Shown here: one piece after another, positions 55,787 to 64,000 of the stretch
How the letters are laid out: every line of letters begins with the position of its first letter
Position numbering within the stretch: the stretch's first letter is position 1
Position numbers and translations under genes: made by a program
Notes under the pieces: generated by a model
Databases searched by the model: none
What the model saw: the letters and a program-made list of their open reading frames with translations, nothing else
What the model was told of the DNA's origin: nothing
Assembly: GCF_000212855.1 (NCBI RefSeq)
Contig: NZ_GL890993.1
Span: 1,744,897 to 1,808,896, forward strand
DNA: 64,000 nt
DNA from: Streptococcus sanguinis SK355
GTDB taxonomy: Bacteria; Bacillota; Bacilli; Lactobacillales; Streptococcaceae
Direction of reading: 5' to 3'

Positions 55787-56674
55787 TTATTCTTTTAATT
55801 TCTCAATAACTTGTTTAAAATCTTCTGGCAAAGGACTGGCACGCTCAACTTCCTGTCCGCTAAAAGGGTTATAAAATTTCAAAGAATGACAATGTAAAGC
55901 CTGACGCTCTATTCCGTGTTCCAAACTCCCACCATAAAGGTCGTCACCCAAAAGCGGAAAGCCAATATGTGAAAAGTGAACGCGGATTTGATGAGTCCGC
56001 CCAGTATGCAGATGAATATCCACTAGATAGACATCTCCAAATCGCTCTATGACCTTGTAACTGGTATGAGCGTACTTGCCATCCTCTGTCACGCGCCTCG
56101 TAATGATACTCTCAGGATTGCGTCCAATCGGAGCAATAATCTCACCTTGCTCTTCTAAGTCACCAGTCCCCCGAACTAGAGCGTAATAGCGCTTTTCTAT
56201 CAGCTTCTTCTGCAACTGTTTGTCCAATCTGGCATGAGCATAGCCATGCTTGGCAAAGAGCATGAGCCCACTTGTATCCTTATCCAGACGCGTCACGATA
56301 TGCACCTGCTGGTTTTCATAGGCATGACGAATATAGTAAGCCTTAACAAAGTTTGCCATAGTATTGGAATGATTAACACTGGGAATACTAGCTACCCCTG
56401 CCGGCTTATCCAAAACCAAGAAATGCTCATCTTCATAGATGACAGACAAATCCTTATCAACAGCCATCAGACTCTCAAATCCCTTTTCAGACGGGATGTC
56501 AATCGTCACCTTATCGCCAATATCCAAGAGATAAATAGCGTTCTGAGGCTGATGGTTGACAAGAATGTTTCCGCCGGAAAATTTTATCTTAGCCAAGAGG
56601 CCTTTGGAAATTTCATGCCGCTTCAAAAAGGTCTTCACCTTGACATGTTCGTCGGCAATAAACTCAAACCTCAT
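55787..56674 (-). CDS. RluA/RluD-family pseudouridine synthase
   Basis: A 295-residue 23S rRNA-type pseudouridine synthase. An S4-like N domain ([20 protein letters not shown]) precedes the catalytic domain with Asp in [19 protein letters not shown] and the [13 protein letters not shown] motif. The exact uridine cannot be assigned from sequence alone. The start ATG 56674 overlaps the nadK stop by four bases (ATGA). Confidence 0.93.
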   Translation of the reverse strand: MRFEFIADEHVKVKTFLKRHEISKGLLAKIKFSGGNILVNHQPQNAIYLLDIGDKVTIDIPSEKGFESLMAVDKDLSVIYEDEHFLVLDKPAGVASIPSVNHSNTMANFVKAYYIRHAYENQQVHIVTRLDKDTSGLMLFAKHGYAHARLDKQLQKKLIEKRYYALVRGTGDLEEQGEIIAPIGRNPESIITRRVTEDGKYAHTSYKVIERFGDVYLVDIHLHTGRTHQIRVHFSHIGFPLLGDDLYGGSLEHGIERQALHCHSLKFYNPFSGQEVERASPLPEDFKQVIEKLKE

Positions 56675-57489
56675 TCCTTGCACTCTCCAATAAAGGAGTC
56701 TCTGACACGATTCCAAAAGCTGGTATGACTCGGCGAAGCCACAAAATGTATCTTATGATTGTCAATCTGATACTCAATACGGACAATGTTTTTGAAAGAG
56801 AAAGTCTGATTATCAACCGCGATAGTGTGATAGTCACTGCGGGTCGGCACCAGCTCAATCTTATCCTTTTTGGGAACAATGACCGATGATCCTAAAGTTC
56901 GATAAACCCGATTGTTGAGGCTGGCAATTTCTGTCACTTGCAAGGCTTCAATCGTCGGATGCAATACCGCTCCGCCCAGAGATTTATTATAGGCTGTACT
57001 GCCCGTAGGAGTAGAAACGGAAATCCCATCTCCACGGAAACGCTCGAAATGAACCCGATTGATAATGACATCGGCTACCATAGTTCGATCCGAGCGCTTG
57101 ATTGTTGCTTCGTTCAAAGCGCGAATAATGCGTGTATCACCATTTTCAAAAGTGATTTTGACATTTAAAATTGGATAAGAAACCTGAGCACCAGAGTCTA
57201 ATTTGAGATTTTCTACCAACTTATCTAGTTCAAAATCACGGTAGTCCGTATAGAAGCCGAGATGGCCTGTATGCACACCAACAAAGCGAACCCGATCCAG
57301 CTGTTCTTCGTACATATGAAAAGCCGATAGCAACATGCCGTCACCACCCACCGAAATCACGATGTCGGGATTCTTAGGAGTTAAAATAAAGCCGTTCTGT
57401 TTCAGCTTCTGCTTCAAATCCTGATAAACTTGTTCGCTCTGTCTTTTCCGATTGCGGATAATCGCTATTTTTTTATCTGTATTCTTCAT
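56671..57489 (-). CDS. nadK: NAD kinase
   Basis: A 272-residue kinase that phosphorylates NAD to NADP. The GGDG motif lies in [14 protein letters not shown], and [21 protein letters not shown] is the NAD-binding region. I use ATG 57489 ([10 protein letters not shown]), within the end of relQ; other ATGs lie just upstream. The overlapping order relQ-nadK-rluD-pta is constant in streptococci and links alarmone, NADP and acetyl phosphate metabolism on one transcript. Confidence 0.95.
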   Translation of the reverse strand: MKNTDKKIAIIRNRKRQSEQVYQDLKQKLKQNGFILTPKNPDIVISVGGDGMLLSAFHMYEEQLDRVRFVGVHTGHLGFYTDYRDFELDKLVENLKLDSGAQVSYPILNVKITFENGDTRIIRALNEATIKRSDRTMVADVIINRVHFERFRGDGISVSTPTGSTAYNKSLGGAVLHPTIEALQVTEIASLNNRVYRTLGSSVIVPKKDKIELVPTRSDYHTIAVDNQTFSFKNIVRIEYQIDNHKIHFVASPSHTSFWNRVRDSFIGECKE

Positions 57490-58144
57490 CTGTATCATCA
57501 CTATTTCCCACACCGTCATTTAACTTGCGGTGAAGAGGGTCAAAGAGGGCCTGCGCCTCCTGGATAGCGTCACGGATAGCACCCATCTCCTCATCCAGCT
57601 GATAAGCAAGATTAGCTGTGGTTTCCAAGCGACATTTGATTTCCTCGGGAAATTCTCCTTTATACTTGTAATTCAAAGAATGCTCAATCGTAGCCCAAAA
57701 ATTCATCGAAAGGGTGCGAATCTGAATTTCAGCCAGAATAAGCCTATGACCATTAATCGTATCAACTGGATACTCTATAATCACATGGTAGCTCCGATAG
57801 CCACTGGCTTTTTTGTTTTTGATGTAATCTCGCTCCTGGACGATACGCATATCGGTCCGGTTTCGCAGGACTTCTAAAACCTCATCCACATCATCGACAA
57901 ACTGGACCATGACCCGTAAGCCAGCGATATCCTGCATCTCCTGCTCGATATTTTCCTCGCGAATGCCTCGCAGAATCATCTTTTCTTTAATGCTCTCAAT
58001 CGGCTTGACACGCCCGGTCACAAACTCAATCGGGGAATGACGCTGCTGCTTGCGGTATTGCTTTCGCACCCCACGCAGCTTAATTTTCAGCTCTCCAACC
58101 GCTTGAATATAGGGGTCTAGAAACTCTTCCCATTCTATTGTCAT
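57473..58144 (-). CDS. relQ: Small alarmone synthetase RelQ
   Basis: A 223-residue (p)ppGpp synthetase without hydrolase domain. Motifs [44 protein letters not shown] and [25 protein letters not shown] are those of the RelA/SpoT synthetase fold. The length and the nadK neighbour identify the RelQ type. The C-terminal tail beyond residue 210 is acidic. AAGGTAAGTGT precedes the ATG. It is divergent from the CYTH gene. Confidence 0.94.
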   Translation of the reverse strand: MTIEWEEFLDPYIQAVGELKIKLRGVRKQYRKQQRHSPIEFVTGRVKPIESIKEKMILRGIREENIEQEMQDIAGLRVMVQFVDDVDEVLEVLRNRTDMRIVQERDYIKNKKASGYRSYHVIIEYPVDTINGHRLILAEIQIRTLSMNFWATIEHSLNYKYKGEFPEEIKCRLETTANLAYQLDEEMGAIRDAIQEAQALFDPLHRKLNDGVGNSDDTDEEYR

Positions 58145-58240
58145 ACACTTACCTTGTCATATCATTTATTTTTTGTATAAAATAAACACAACTGTTATTA
58201 TAACATAAATCGCTTTCAAAAAAAAGAAAAGGATATGAAA

Positions 58241-58804
58241 ATGACTCACTTAGAAATTGAATTCAAAACTATGCTGACCAAAGAAGAGCACGACCGTTTG
58301 CTCCAGTTGTTTGCTGACATCACTCCCGTTAGCCAGACCAACTACTACATCGAATCAGACCAGCAAAGTATTCGTCACGCTCACATGGCTTTTCGAGTAC
58401 GAACTTTTAAGCATCGCGAAGCTGAGCTGACGCTCAAGATTCCTCAAGAAGTCGGAGCCTTGGAACTCAATCAGAACCTGACACCAGAAGAAACTGAAAA
58501 TATTTTACAGAACAATATCTTTCCTGCTGGTGAGATTTTAGAGACGCTGCTTCAGAAAGAAATACCCATCCAAGACTTGAAGATTCTTGGCTCTCTAGAG
58601 ACTATCCGCTATGAAAAAGAAGACGAAATTGGCCTCCTTGCTCTGGATGAGAGTCACTACTTGGGCAAAACAGACTTCGAACTCGAAGTCGAAGTTGAAG
58701 ATTTCGAAAAAGGAAAGGAAAATTTCCTTGACTTCCTAAAGCAGCACAAAATCGACTACAAACCTGGCAAGAGCAAAATAGCAAGATTTTCTGAAAACTT
58801 GTAA
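58241..58804 (+). CDS. CYTH-domain protein (triphosphatase-like)
   Basis: A 187-residue CYTH protein with the N-terminal signature LEIEFKTML (ExExK) and basic strands FRVRTFKHREAELTLKIP. The family hydrolyses triphosphates such as thiamine triphosphate or polyphosphate. Its place opposite relQ, conserved in Firmicutes, hints at nucleotide or alarmone metabolism. I prefer ATG 58241, seven bases after AAGGA; ATG 58235 is one base from it and unlikely. Confidence 0.9.
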   Translation: MTHLEIEFKTMLTKEEHDRLLQLFADITPVSQTNYYIESDQQSIRHAHMAFRVRTFKHREAELTLKIPQEVGALELNQNLTPEETENILQNNIFPAGEILETLLQKEIPIQDLKILGSLETIRYEKEDEIGLLALDESHYLGKTDFELEVEVEDFEKGKENFLDFLKQHKIDYKPGKSKIARFSENL

Positions 58805-58843
58805 ATCCAAGACCACAAAATAGCTGAAATAATCTATTTTTTT

Positions 58844-58852
58844 TGGTAAAAT
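58844..58852 (+). promoter_or_regulatory. Extended -10 promoter for prs
   Basis: TGG then TAAAAT (58847-58852), with CTGAAA 17 bases upstream as weak -35. The leader is about 80 bases; no PurR-like repeats were noticed. Confidence 0.55.
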
Positions 58853-58938
58853 AAAAGGTAGCAATTTAAAGCCTATTGAAAAATAAAATTCATAGAGCAT
58901 TAAATATAAAAAGAGACAAAAAGAGGACGGTCCAACTC

Positions 58939-59895
58939 ATGTCAGATAAAAAAAATATGAAGCTCTTTTCCCTCAACTCCAATCATTCCATAGCTGAAAA
59001 AATCGCTGAGGCTGCTGGGGTTCCTTTGGGAAAACTTTCCTCCCGTCAATTCTCGGACGGCGAGATTCAGATTAATATCGAAGAAAGTGTCCGCGGCTAT
59101 GATATTTACATCATTCAGTCCACTAGCTTCCCTGTCAATAATCACTTGATGGAGCTCTTGATTATGGTGGATGCCTGCAAGCGTGCCAGTGCTAATACTA
59201 TTAATGTTGTGATGCCTTATTTTGGTTATGCCCGTCAGGATCGGACTGCTGCTCCTCGCGAGCCAATCACAGCTAAATTGGTTGCCAACATGCTCGTCGG
59301 AGCTGGAGTAGATCGTGTGATTTCTCTGGATCTTCATGCCGTGCAGGTCCAAGGTTTCTTTGATATCCCAGTTGATAACCTCTTCACTATCCCACTCTTT
59401 GCCAAACACTACTGCAATAAGGGACTAACTGGCGAAGATGTCGTTGTCGTCAGTCCTAAAAACTCTGGTGTAAAACGCGCCCGCAATTTGGCTGAATATC
59501 TGGATGCCCCTATCGCTATCATTGATTATGGCGAAGATGAGGCGGGGCGCTCTGAGGGATATATTATCGGAGATGTCGAGGGCAAGAAAGCTATTCTGAT
59601 TGACGATATTTTAAATACTGGTAGGACGTTCTCTGAAGCAGCTAAAATTGTCTGTCGCGAAGGTGCAGTCGAAATCTATGCTGTATCCAGTCATGGTCTC
59701 TTTGCGGATAAAGCTGCGGAATTGCTGGATGATTCTCCTATCAGGGAAATTCTTGTGACAGACTCTGTTGATACCAAAGAAAAAAAACCTAAGAATCTCC
59801 ACTACATTACAGCTAGTGAACTGATTGGTGATGCTATTGTCCGCATCCAAGAAAGAAGACCAGTCAGCCCGCTCTTTGCCTATCAAAAGAAATAA
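58939..59895 (+). CDS. prs: Ribose-phosphate pyrophosphokinase
   Basis: A 318-residue PRPP synthase. The substrate loop [25 protein letters not shown] and the PRPP-binding [19 protein letters not shown] are conserved. PRPP feeds purines, pyrimidines, histidine, tryptophan and NAD. I start at ATG 58939 ([11 protein letters not shown]), after AGAGGACGG; the open frame extends 21 codons upstream. The cysteine desulfurase gene follows after ten bases. Confidence 0.96.
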   Translation: MSDKKNMKLFSLNSNHSIAEKIAEAAGVPLGKLSSRQFSDGEIQINIEESVRGYDIYIIQSTSFPVNNHLMELLIMVDACKRASANTINVVMPYFGYARQDRTAAPREPITAKLVANMLVGAGVDRVISLDLHAVQVQGFFDIPVDNLFTIPLFAKHYCNKGLTGEDVVVVSPKNSGVKRARNLAEYLDAPIAIIDYGEDEAGRSEGYIIGDVEGKKAILIDDILNTGRTFSEAAKIVCREGAVEIYAVSSHGLFADKAAELLDDSPIREILVTDSVDTKEKKPKNLHYITASELIGDAIVRIQERRPVSPLFAYQKK

Positions 59896-59905
59896 GGTAA
59901 CCAGA

Positions 59906-61018
59906 GTGATTTATTTAGATAATGCTGCTACAACTGCTTTGTCCCCCGCTGCAATCCAAGCAATGACCAAGACTATGACTGTCTTTGGAAATCCTTCCAG
60001 TACGCACAGCCATGGTCGAGAAACTAGTAAACTGCTCAGACAGGCGCGTGAAGATATTGCTCAAGCCCTGCATACTCAAAGCAATAAGATTCTTTTTACT
60101 TCAGGCGGCACTGAAAGCAATAATACTGCTATCAAAGGCTATGCCCTTCGTCACCAGAACAGAGGGAAACATATTGTCACCACTGCTATTGAACACCATG
60201 CTGTCTTAGAAGTAGTGGAATACCTAGTAGACAAATTCGGCTTCGAAGCTACTTTTGTTCAGCCGGTGGATGGTCAGATTCGAGCGGAGGAAATTAAAAA
60301 GGAACTTAGACCTGACACTATTCTTGTATCTGTCATGGCAGTTAATAACGAAACTGGTGCTATCCTTCCCATTAAGGAAATTGGTGAATTACTGCAAGAA
60401 CATTCTGCTGCTTTTCACGTTGATGCTGTCCAAGCAATTGGTAAACTTCCCATCTACCCTGACGAGCTTGGAATTGACTTTCTATCTGCTTCAGCTCATA
60501 AGTTTCATGGTCCCAAAGGCGTTGGCTTCCTTTATGCCGAGAAGATGGATTTTGACAATTTCATGCACGGTGGTGACCAGGAAGAAAAACACCGGGCCGG
60601 AACTGAAAATCTAATCTCTATCACAGCCATGGCGGCGGCTCTGTCAGAGAGCATGGAACATCTAGAGGAAAATCTAGAGCATGCGCAATACTTAAAAAAC
60701 AGCTTACTTGCTGACTTATCGGACATTGACTATTACTTAAATGAAAGTCAGCCAAGCTTGCCCTACGTCATCAATTTGGGATTTCCCAATCAAAAAAATG
60801 ACCTGCTTCTGCTTCAAATGGATTTAAATGGATTTTCCATTTCAACAGGATCAGCTTGCACAGCAGGAGCTATACAACCCAGTCATGTCTTGCAGGCTAT
60901 GTATGGCAGGGATTCCAATCGCTTGTATGAGTCCGTTCGGATCAGTACTTCGGACCAAACGACTTTGCAAGAGATTCAATCATTTACAAAGAAATTAAAA
61001 GAAATTTTAGGAGGATAA
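59906..61018 (+). CDS. Cysteine desulfurase (NifS/IscS family)
   Basis: A 370-residue PLP enzyme that removes sulfur from cysteine for iron-sulfur clusters or tRNA thiolation. IYLDNAATTALSP is the N terminus, and I use the GTG at 59906 with AAGG seven bases before it. The PLP lysine lies in FLSASAHKFHGPKGVGFLY, and the active Cys in STGSACTAGAIQPSHVL. In streptococci this gene next to prs is distinct from sufS. The next small gene starts one base after its stop. Confidence 0.93.
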   Translation: MIYLDNAATTALSPAAIQAMTKTMTVFGNPSSTHSHGRETSKLLRQAREDIAQALHTQSNKILFTSGGTESNNTAIKGYALRHQNRGKHIVTTAIEHHAVLEVVEYLVDKFGFEATFVQPVDGQIRAEEIKKELRPDTILVSVMAVNNETGAILPIKEIGELLQEHSAAFHVDAVQAIGKLPIYPDELGIDFLSASAHKFHGPKGVGFLYAEKMDFDNFMHGGDQEEKHRAGTENLISITAMAAALSESMEHLEENLEHAQYLKNSLLADLSDIDYYLNESQPSLPYVINLGFPNQKNDLLLLQMDLNGFSISTGSACTAGAIQPSHVLQAMYGRDSNRLYESVRISTSDQTTLQEIQSFTKKLKEILGG

Positions 61019-61019
61019 G

Positions 61020-61367
61020 ATGGCCTTTCAAACATCTGTTAGCTTAGCAAACTGTGAATATACCTATTCACTTCACCCAAATGTCAAGAAATTTACCTTG
61101 CGCGACAATACTTTCGCTGAAAGCAAGGTTGGCAACTATGAACTTTCTCGTCTGCTGGAATCTGTACCCAACAGCGGAAATGGTTTTCTGCTGAAAATCA
61201 TCGTCAATAAAGATTTGAATGGTTTCAAAATCAATATCACTGATAAATCAGGCCTGCGCTTGGTCAATATTTTCAAATCAGAAGACCATCACATTATCCA
61301 GCAAAAATTCTATTTCTTGATGGATAGCCTGGTTGAAAGAAATATTTTTGAAAAGACACCACAATAA
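61020..61367 (+). CDS. DUF1831 protein
   Basis: A 115-residue protein (MAFQTSVSLANCEYTYSLHP...), a family that follows cysteine desulfurase in lactobacilli and streptococci. No catalytic motif is seen; it is small, mixed alpha/beta and cytosolic. GGAGGATAAG before the ATG overlaps the stop of the desulfurase, so both are coupled. The constant pairing suggests help in sulfur transfer, but this is inference. Confidence 0.87.
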   Translation: MAFQTSVSLANCEYTYSLHPNVKKFTLRDNTFAESKVGNYELSRLLESVPNSGNGFLLKIIVNKDLNGFKINITDKSGLRLVNIFKSEDHHIIQQKFYFLMDSLVERNIFEKTPQ

Positions 61368-61435
61368 GCAAGATTCTCGCAATTTTGCTTTTTTGGTTTT
61401 GACTCTTCAAATCGAACCCAAAGAAAGGATTAACA

Positions 61436-61657
61436 ATGGTTGAACTGACCTATTTGGACTCATATAAGGTGAAACGAATACTTACCTATGAAGACTTCGA
61501 CGAATTTCTTCTCGCCTTCTCTGGCTGCGTCACGGTTCCTGACTCGCTCAAGGTGCTTTCTGTTACTTATAAGGGACACCAGCTGCCTTTTACAGGGCTA
61601 ATTGGGGACTTGTACCGCCAGATGTACCAGTTAGACCTAAGTCCCTATCAGGACTAA
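61436..61657 (+). CDS. DUF4649-like small protein
   Basis: A 73-residue protein (MVELTYLDSYKVKRILTYED...) of a small streptococcal family. No motif, signal peptide or membrane segment is visible. AAAGAAAGGATTAACA precedes the ATG. It lies 68 bases after the DUF1831 gene and before rex, the usual place. A function is not known. Confidence 0.82.
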   Translation: MVELTYLDSYKVKRILTYEDFDEFLLAFSGCVTVPDSLKVLSVTYKGHQLPFTGLIGDLYRQMYQLDLSPYQD

Positions 61658-61725
61658 GTTTTTCAACGCTACTATTCCCAGCGATTACTGATTTTCTTTT
61701 TTATAAATCAAACATCCTTAATTAG

Positions 61726-61754
61726 TTGATTTTTTCACAAACTTCCTATAAAAT
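61726..61754 (+). promoter_or_regulatory. Promoter of rex
   Basis: TTGATT (61726-61731), 17 bases, TAAAAT (61749-61754). The spacer carries TTCACAA (61734-61740), one good half of a Rex box; the other half is degenerate. Confidence 0.55.
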
Positions 61755-61777
61755 AGAATTAGAAAGGTTGTGATTTT

Positions 61778-62425
61778 GTGAAAACTGAAAAAAATACTAC
61801 AATTCCTCGAGCAACTGCTAAGAGACTATCGCTCTACTATCGTATTTTTAAACGGTTTAATGCTGAGAAGATTGAGAAGGCCAACTCCAAGCAAATTGCT
61901 GAAGCTATTGGCATTGATTCTGCTACCGTCAGACGAGATTTTTCTTATTTCGGTGAACTTGGCCGCAGAGGATTTGGCTATGATGTCAAGAAATTGATGA
62001 ACTTTTTTGCTGACCTCTTGAATGACAATGCTATCACCAATGTCATGATTGTTGGTGTCGGTAACATGGGGCGGGCTCTGCTGCACTATCGTTTTCATGA
62101 GCGCAATAAAATGAAGGTTGTAATGGCTTTCGACACAGATGACCATCCAGAAGTTGGCAGCACAACCAGCGATGGGATTCCTATCTATGGAATTTCCCAA
62201 ATCAAAGAAAAAATACAGTCAGGAAATGTGCGTACTGCCATCCTAACTGTACCTAGCGTAAAAGCTCAAGAAGTTGCATCTATCTTAGTTCAAGCAGGTG
62301 TTAAAGGTATTCTCTGCTTCTCGCCAGTAAATCTATCCCTACCTAAGGACGTGGTCGTTCAGTATGTTGACCTGACTAGCGAACTGCAGACTCTGCTCTA
62401 CTTCATGAGAAAAAATGAACATTAA
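61778..62425 (+). CDS. rex: Redox-sensing transcriptional repressor Rex
   Basis: A 215-residue repressor that senses the NADH/NAD ratio. The winged helix ([26 protein letters not shown] region) binds DNA, and the Rossmann loop [11 protein letters not shown] binds the dinucleotide. A C-terminal swapped helix ([11 protein letters not shown]) is present. The start is GTG at 61778, with AGAAAGG upstream. Rex in streptococci controls fermentation genes such as adhE and pfl; none lies in this window. Confidence 0.95.
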   Translation: MKTEKNTTIPRATAKRLSLYYRIFKRFNAEKIEKANSKQIAEAIGIDSATVRRDFSYFGELGRRGFGYDVKKLMNFFADLLNDNAITNVMIVGVGNMGRALLHYRFHERNKMKVVMAFDTDDHPEVGSTTSDGIPIYGISQIKEKIQSGNVRTAILTVPSVKAQEVASILVQAGVKGILCFSPVNLSLPKDVVVQYVDLTSELQTLLYFMRKNEH

Positions 62426-62449
62426 TTTGAAAGAGGTATTGAACACTCA

Positions 62450-63142
62450 ATGAGTAAACCAATTATTGGAATAACCGGAAATGAAAGAGAAATCCCAGAC
62501 GATCACTTCATCCATATGAGCTATACGGCGACTGGATTCATTGAGGGAGTCAAAGAAGTTGGCGGAATTCCAATGATTTTGCCAATTGGTGATGAAGAAA
62601 TGGCAAAACAGTATGTTTCCATTATTGACAAATTAATCATCACTGGCGGTCAGAATGTATGCCCTCAGTTCTATGGAGAAGAAAAAGTCATTGACAGCGA
62701 TGATTATCTACTCAAACGGGATATTTTTGAACTTGCTTTAATCAAGGAAGCTCGCCGTCAAAATAAACCAATCTTCACCGTCTGCCGCGGAACCCAACTT
62801 TATAATGTCGCCCTAGGCGGTACTCTTCATCAAGACATTGAAGATCATTGGCAAGATAGCTCTGCTGAGTATACAACTCAAAGCATGGTGACCAAAAATG
62901 GTTCTATTCTGCACGAAATTTACGGATCTTCTTCAGAAATCAACTCCTTCCACCACCAGAGTATCAAGGATTTAGCGGCTGGCCTAGAAGTCATCGCCTA
63001 TGATCCTCGCGATAAGATTATTGAAGCAATCACTTCTACTGACGGTAACCCTTTCCTTGGCGTCCAATGGCACCCTGAGTTCTTGTTTGGCTCCAGAGAA
63101 GGAGACTTAGCCCTGTTTGATTATGTTGTCAATATTCTTTAA
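62450..63142 (+). CDS. Class I glutamine amidotransferase-like hydrolase (peptidase C26)
   Basis: A 230-residue protein of the gamma-glutamyl-gamma-aminobutyrate hydrolase group. The nucleophile is in FTVCRGTQLYNVALGG, and the His/Glu pair in VQWHPEFLFG. SFHHQSIKDL is typical of this branch. It would split gamma-glutamyl amides; the natural substrate is unknown. It starts 24 bases after rex and is transcribed with it. A terminator follows. Confidence 0.92.
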   Translation: MSKPIIGITGNEREIPDDHFIHMSYTATGFIEGVKEVGGIPMILPIGDEEMAKQYVSIIDKLIITGGQNVCPQFYGEEKVIDSDDYLLKRDIFELALIKEARRQNKPIFTVCRGTQLYNVALGGTLHQDIEDHWQDSSAEYTTQSMVTKNGSILHEIYGSSSEINSFHHQSIKDLAAGLEVIAYDPRDKIIEAITSTDGNPFLGVQWHPEFLFGSREGDLALFDYVVNIL

Positions 63143-63161
63143 AAGCCTCTATTCCTAGATA

Positions 63162-63192
63162 AACTTCTGTTCTACAAGAATAGAAGTTTTTT
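63162..63192. terminator. Terminator between the amidotransferase and radC
   Basis: AACTTCT (63162-63168) pairs with AGAAGTT (63182-63188), with inner TTCT/AGAA, followed by TTTT on the plus strand. It lies between converging genes. Confidence 0.78.
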
Positions 63193-63210
63193 ATATTTAA
63201 GTAAATCAAA

Positions 63211-63894
63211 TTATATCATATCTGTCTCTTCTCGGTAGCTATAGTAGTTAGACCTAGACACAATCAGATGATCCAAAAGAACTAAACCCATCATCTCACA
63301 CGCTTCTTTCATATGCTGAGTCACTTCATCATCGTTTCTGCTAGGAACGACTGAGCCTGATGGATGATTGTGTACCAGTATAATAGATGTCGCCAGGTGC
63401 TTGAGAGCGTAGTGGAGAATTTCTCTCGGCTCAGCAATGCTTCTGCTGACCGTCCCCATGAAAATAGTCTGCTGGTGCAGAATTTGATTTTGACTATTAA
63501 GATAAATAGCAACCAAGCACTCCTGCCTCATATCTCCTAACTCTTGCTGCATCTTCTGGGCTAATTTTTGACTGCCCATAATCTGCTCTTTCTGCAGAAC
63601 TTCTGCTCGGTTGATCCGACGCCCTAATTCGATAATAGCCTGCAGCTCCACAGCCTTAATCGGACCAATTCCAGAAATAGTCTGCAATTCCTGCAAAGTT
63701 AAATACTTGAGATCGTTCAGACTAGAAATAGATGATAAAATTCTTTGTGAAACTTGAAAAACAGTTTCTTTTTTGTTACCTGTTCTGAGAAAGATTGATA
63801 GGAGCTCCTGGTTACTGAGTTTTTCAGCTCCTTCTCTCATTAAACGCTCCCGTGGCATTATGCTAATATCATCTTGAAATGAAATGCTATACAT
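63211..63894 (-). CDS. radC: RadC family protein
   Basis: A 227-residue RadC with an N-terminal helix-hairpin-helix ([20 protein letters not shown]) and a JAMM metalloprotease-like domain ([15 protein letters not shown]). Despite its name, no DNA-repair role is settled, and in pneumococcus loss has no repair effect. In streptococci it belongs to the competence regulon. AAGGAGGTTTCT precedes the ATG. The last 106 bases of the window hold its upstream region without a clear promoter. Confidence 0.94.
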   Translation of the reverse strand: MYSISFQDDISIMPRERLMREGAEKLSNQELLSIFLRTGNKKETVFQVSQRILSSISSLNDLKYLTLQELQTISGIGPIKAVELQAIIELGRRINRAEVLQKEQIMGSQKLAQKMQQELGDMRQECLVAIYLNSQNQILHQQTIFMGTVSRSIAEPREILHYALKHLATSIILVHNHPSGSVVPSRNDDEVTQHMKEACEMMGLVLLDHLIVSRSNYYSYREETDMI

Positions 63895-64000
63895 AGAAAC
63901 CTCCTTACCTTATAATTCGGAAAAAGAGTTGAAATCAGCAAGAATAGATACAAAAAATCTTTCATTCAGAACAAATTTTAGATAAAAAAACACTCCAAAA

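Noticed and set aside
61723..61740. Full Rex operator before rex
   Set aside because: Only TTCACAA is a good half site; the other half matches three of six bases.

Overview
The window is a contiguous piece of a Streptococcus chromosome, most likely from the sanguinis/gordonii/mitis side of the genus. It is low-GC with strong Shine-Dalgarno sites. The gene order tdk-prfA-prmC-sua5-glyA, ylxM-ffh, xerS-lplA-pdh, relQ-nadK-rluD-pta and prs-nifS-rex-radC is the usual streptococcal one. Most of the window is core metabolism and information processing. There is one small accessory cassette, one dead IS200/IS605 copy and several structured non-coding stretches. No rRNA, tRNA, CRISPR array or prophage is visible.

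Layout. 0-3.2 kb: end of a beta-glucoside PTS operon (IIA, IIB, IIC and a phospho-beta-glucosidase). 3.2-9.5 kb: tautomerase, then a tightly overlapping run tdk, prfA, prmC, sua5, glyA, a nucleoid-associated protein and a lysozyme-like protein. 9.6-12.6 kb: exported hydrolase, secreted DUF1002 protein, TraX-like membrane protein. 12.6-13.2 kb: IS200-type remnant. 13.3-19.5 kb: guaA, a self-regulated GntR repressor, ylxM-ffh, a second DUF915-type hydrolase and a MepB-like protein. 19.6-22.0 kb: AT-rich accessory cassette of an unknown protein and an XRE plus ImmA/IrrE metallopeptidase.

22.04 kb: the XerS recombination site difSL, immediately followed by xerS. This marks the replication terminus. 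Nearly all genes left of it lie on the plus strand, and for 25 kb right of it nearly all lie on the minus strand, as expected where the two replication forks meet.

23-31 kb (minus): a hypothetical gene, lplA and the pyruvate/acetoin dehydrogenase operon E1alpha-E1beta-E2-E3. The lipoyl domain sits on E3 rather than E2, and about 700 bases of tandem structured repeats separate E1beta from E2. 30.8-49.1 kb (minus): ATP-grasp plus two esterases, trmFO, topA, dprA, rnhB, rbgA, dapA, asd with an upstream asd-type structured RNA, small acetyltransferases, alkD-like, and fhs. 49.3-53.5 kb (plus): coaB-coaC-ECF S component, phosphoglucomutase, thioredoxin-like protein. 53.5-58.1 kb (minus): a cysteine-less mutY, pta, rluD, nadK, relQ. 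58.2-63.1 kb (plus): CYTH protein, prs, cysteine desulfurase, two small DUF proteins, rex, class I amidotransferase. radC closes the window on the minus strand.

Points most worth a second look: the uncharacterised two-gene cassette with palindromic operators beside difSL; two families of tandem repeats in the pdh operon whose copies differ by compensating base-pair changes; the asd RNA with a possible 41-residue ORF behind its terminator; and three genes (ylxM, coaB, mutY) whose -10 boxes place the transcript start on the start codon. Start codons were chosen from Shine-Dalgarno spacing and family length. No similarity search was run, so family names rest on recognised motifs and gene order.
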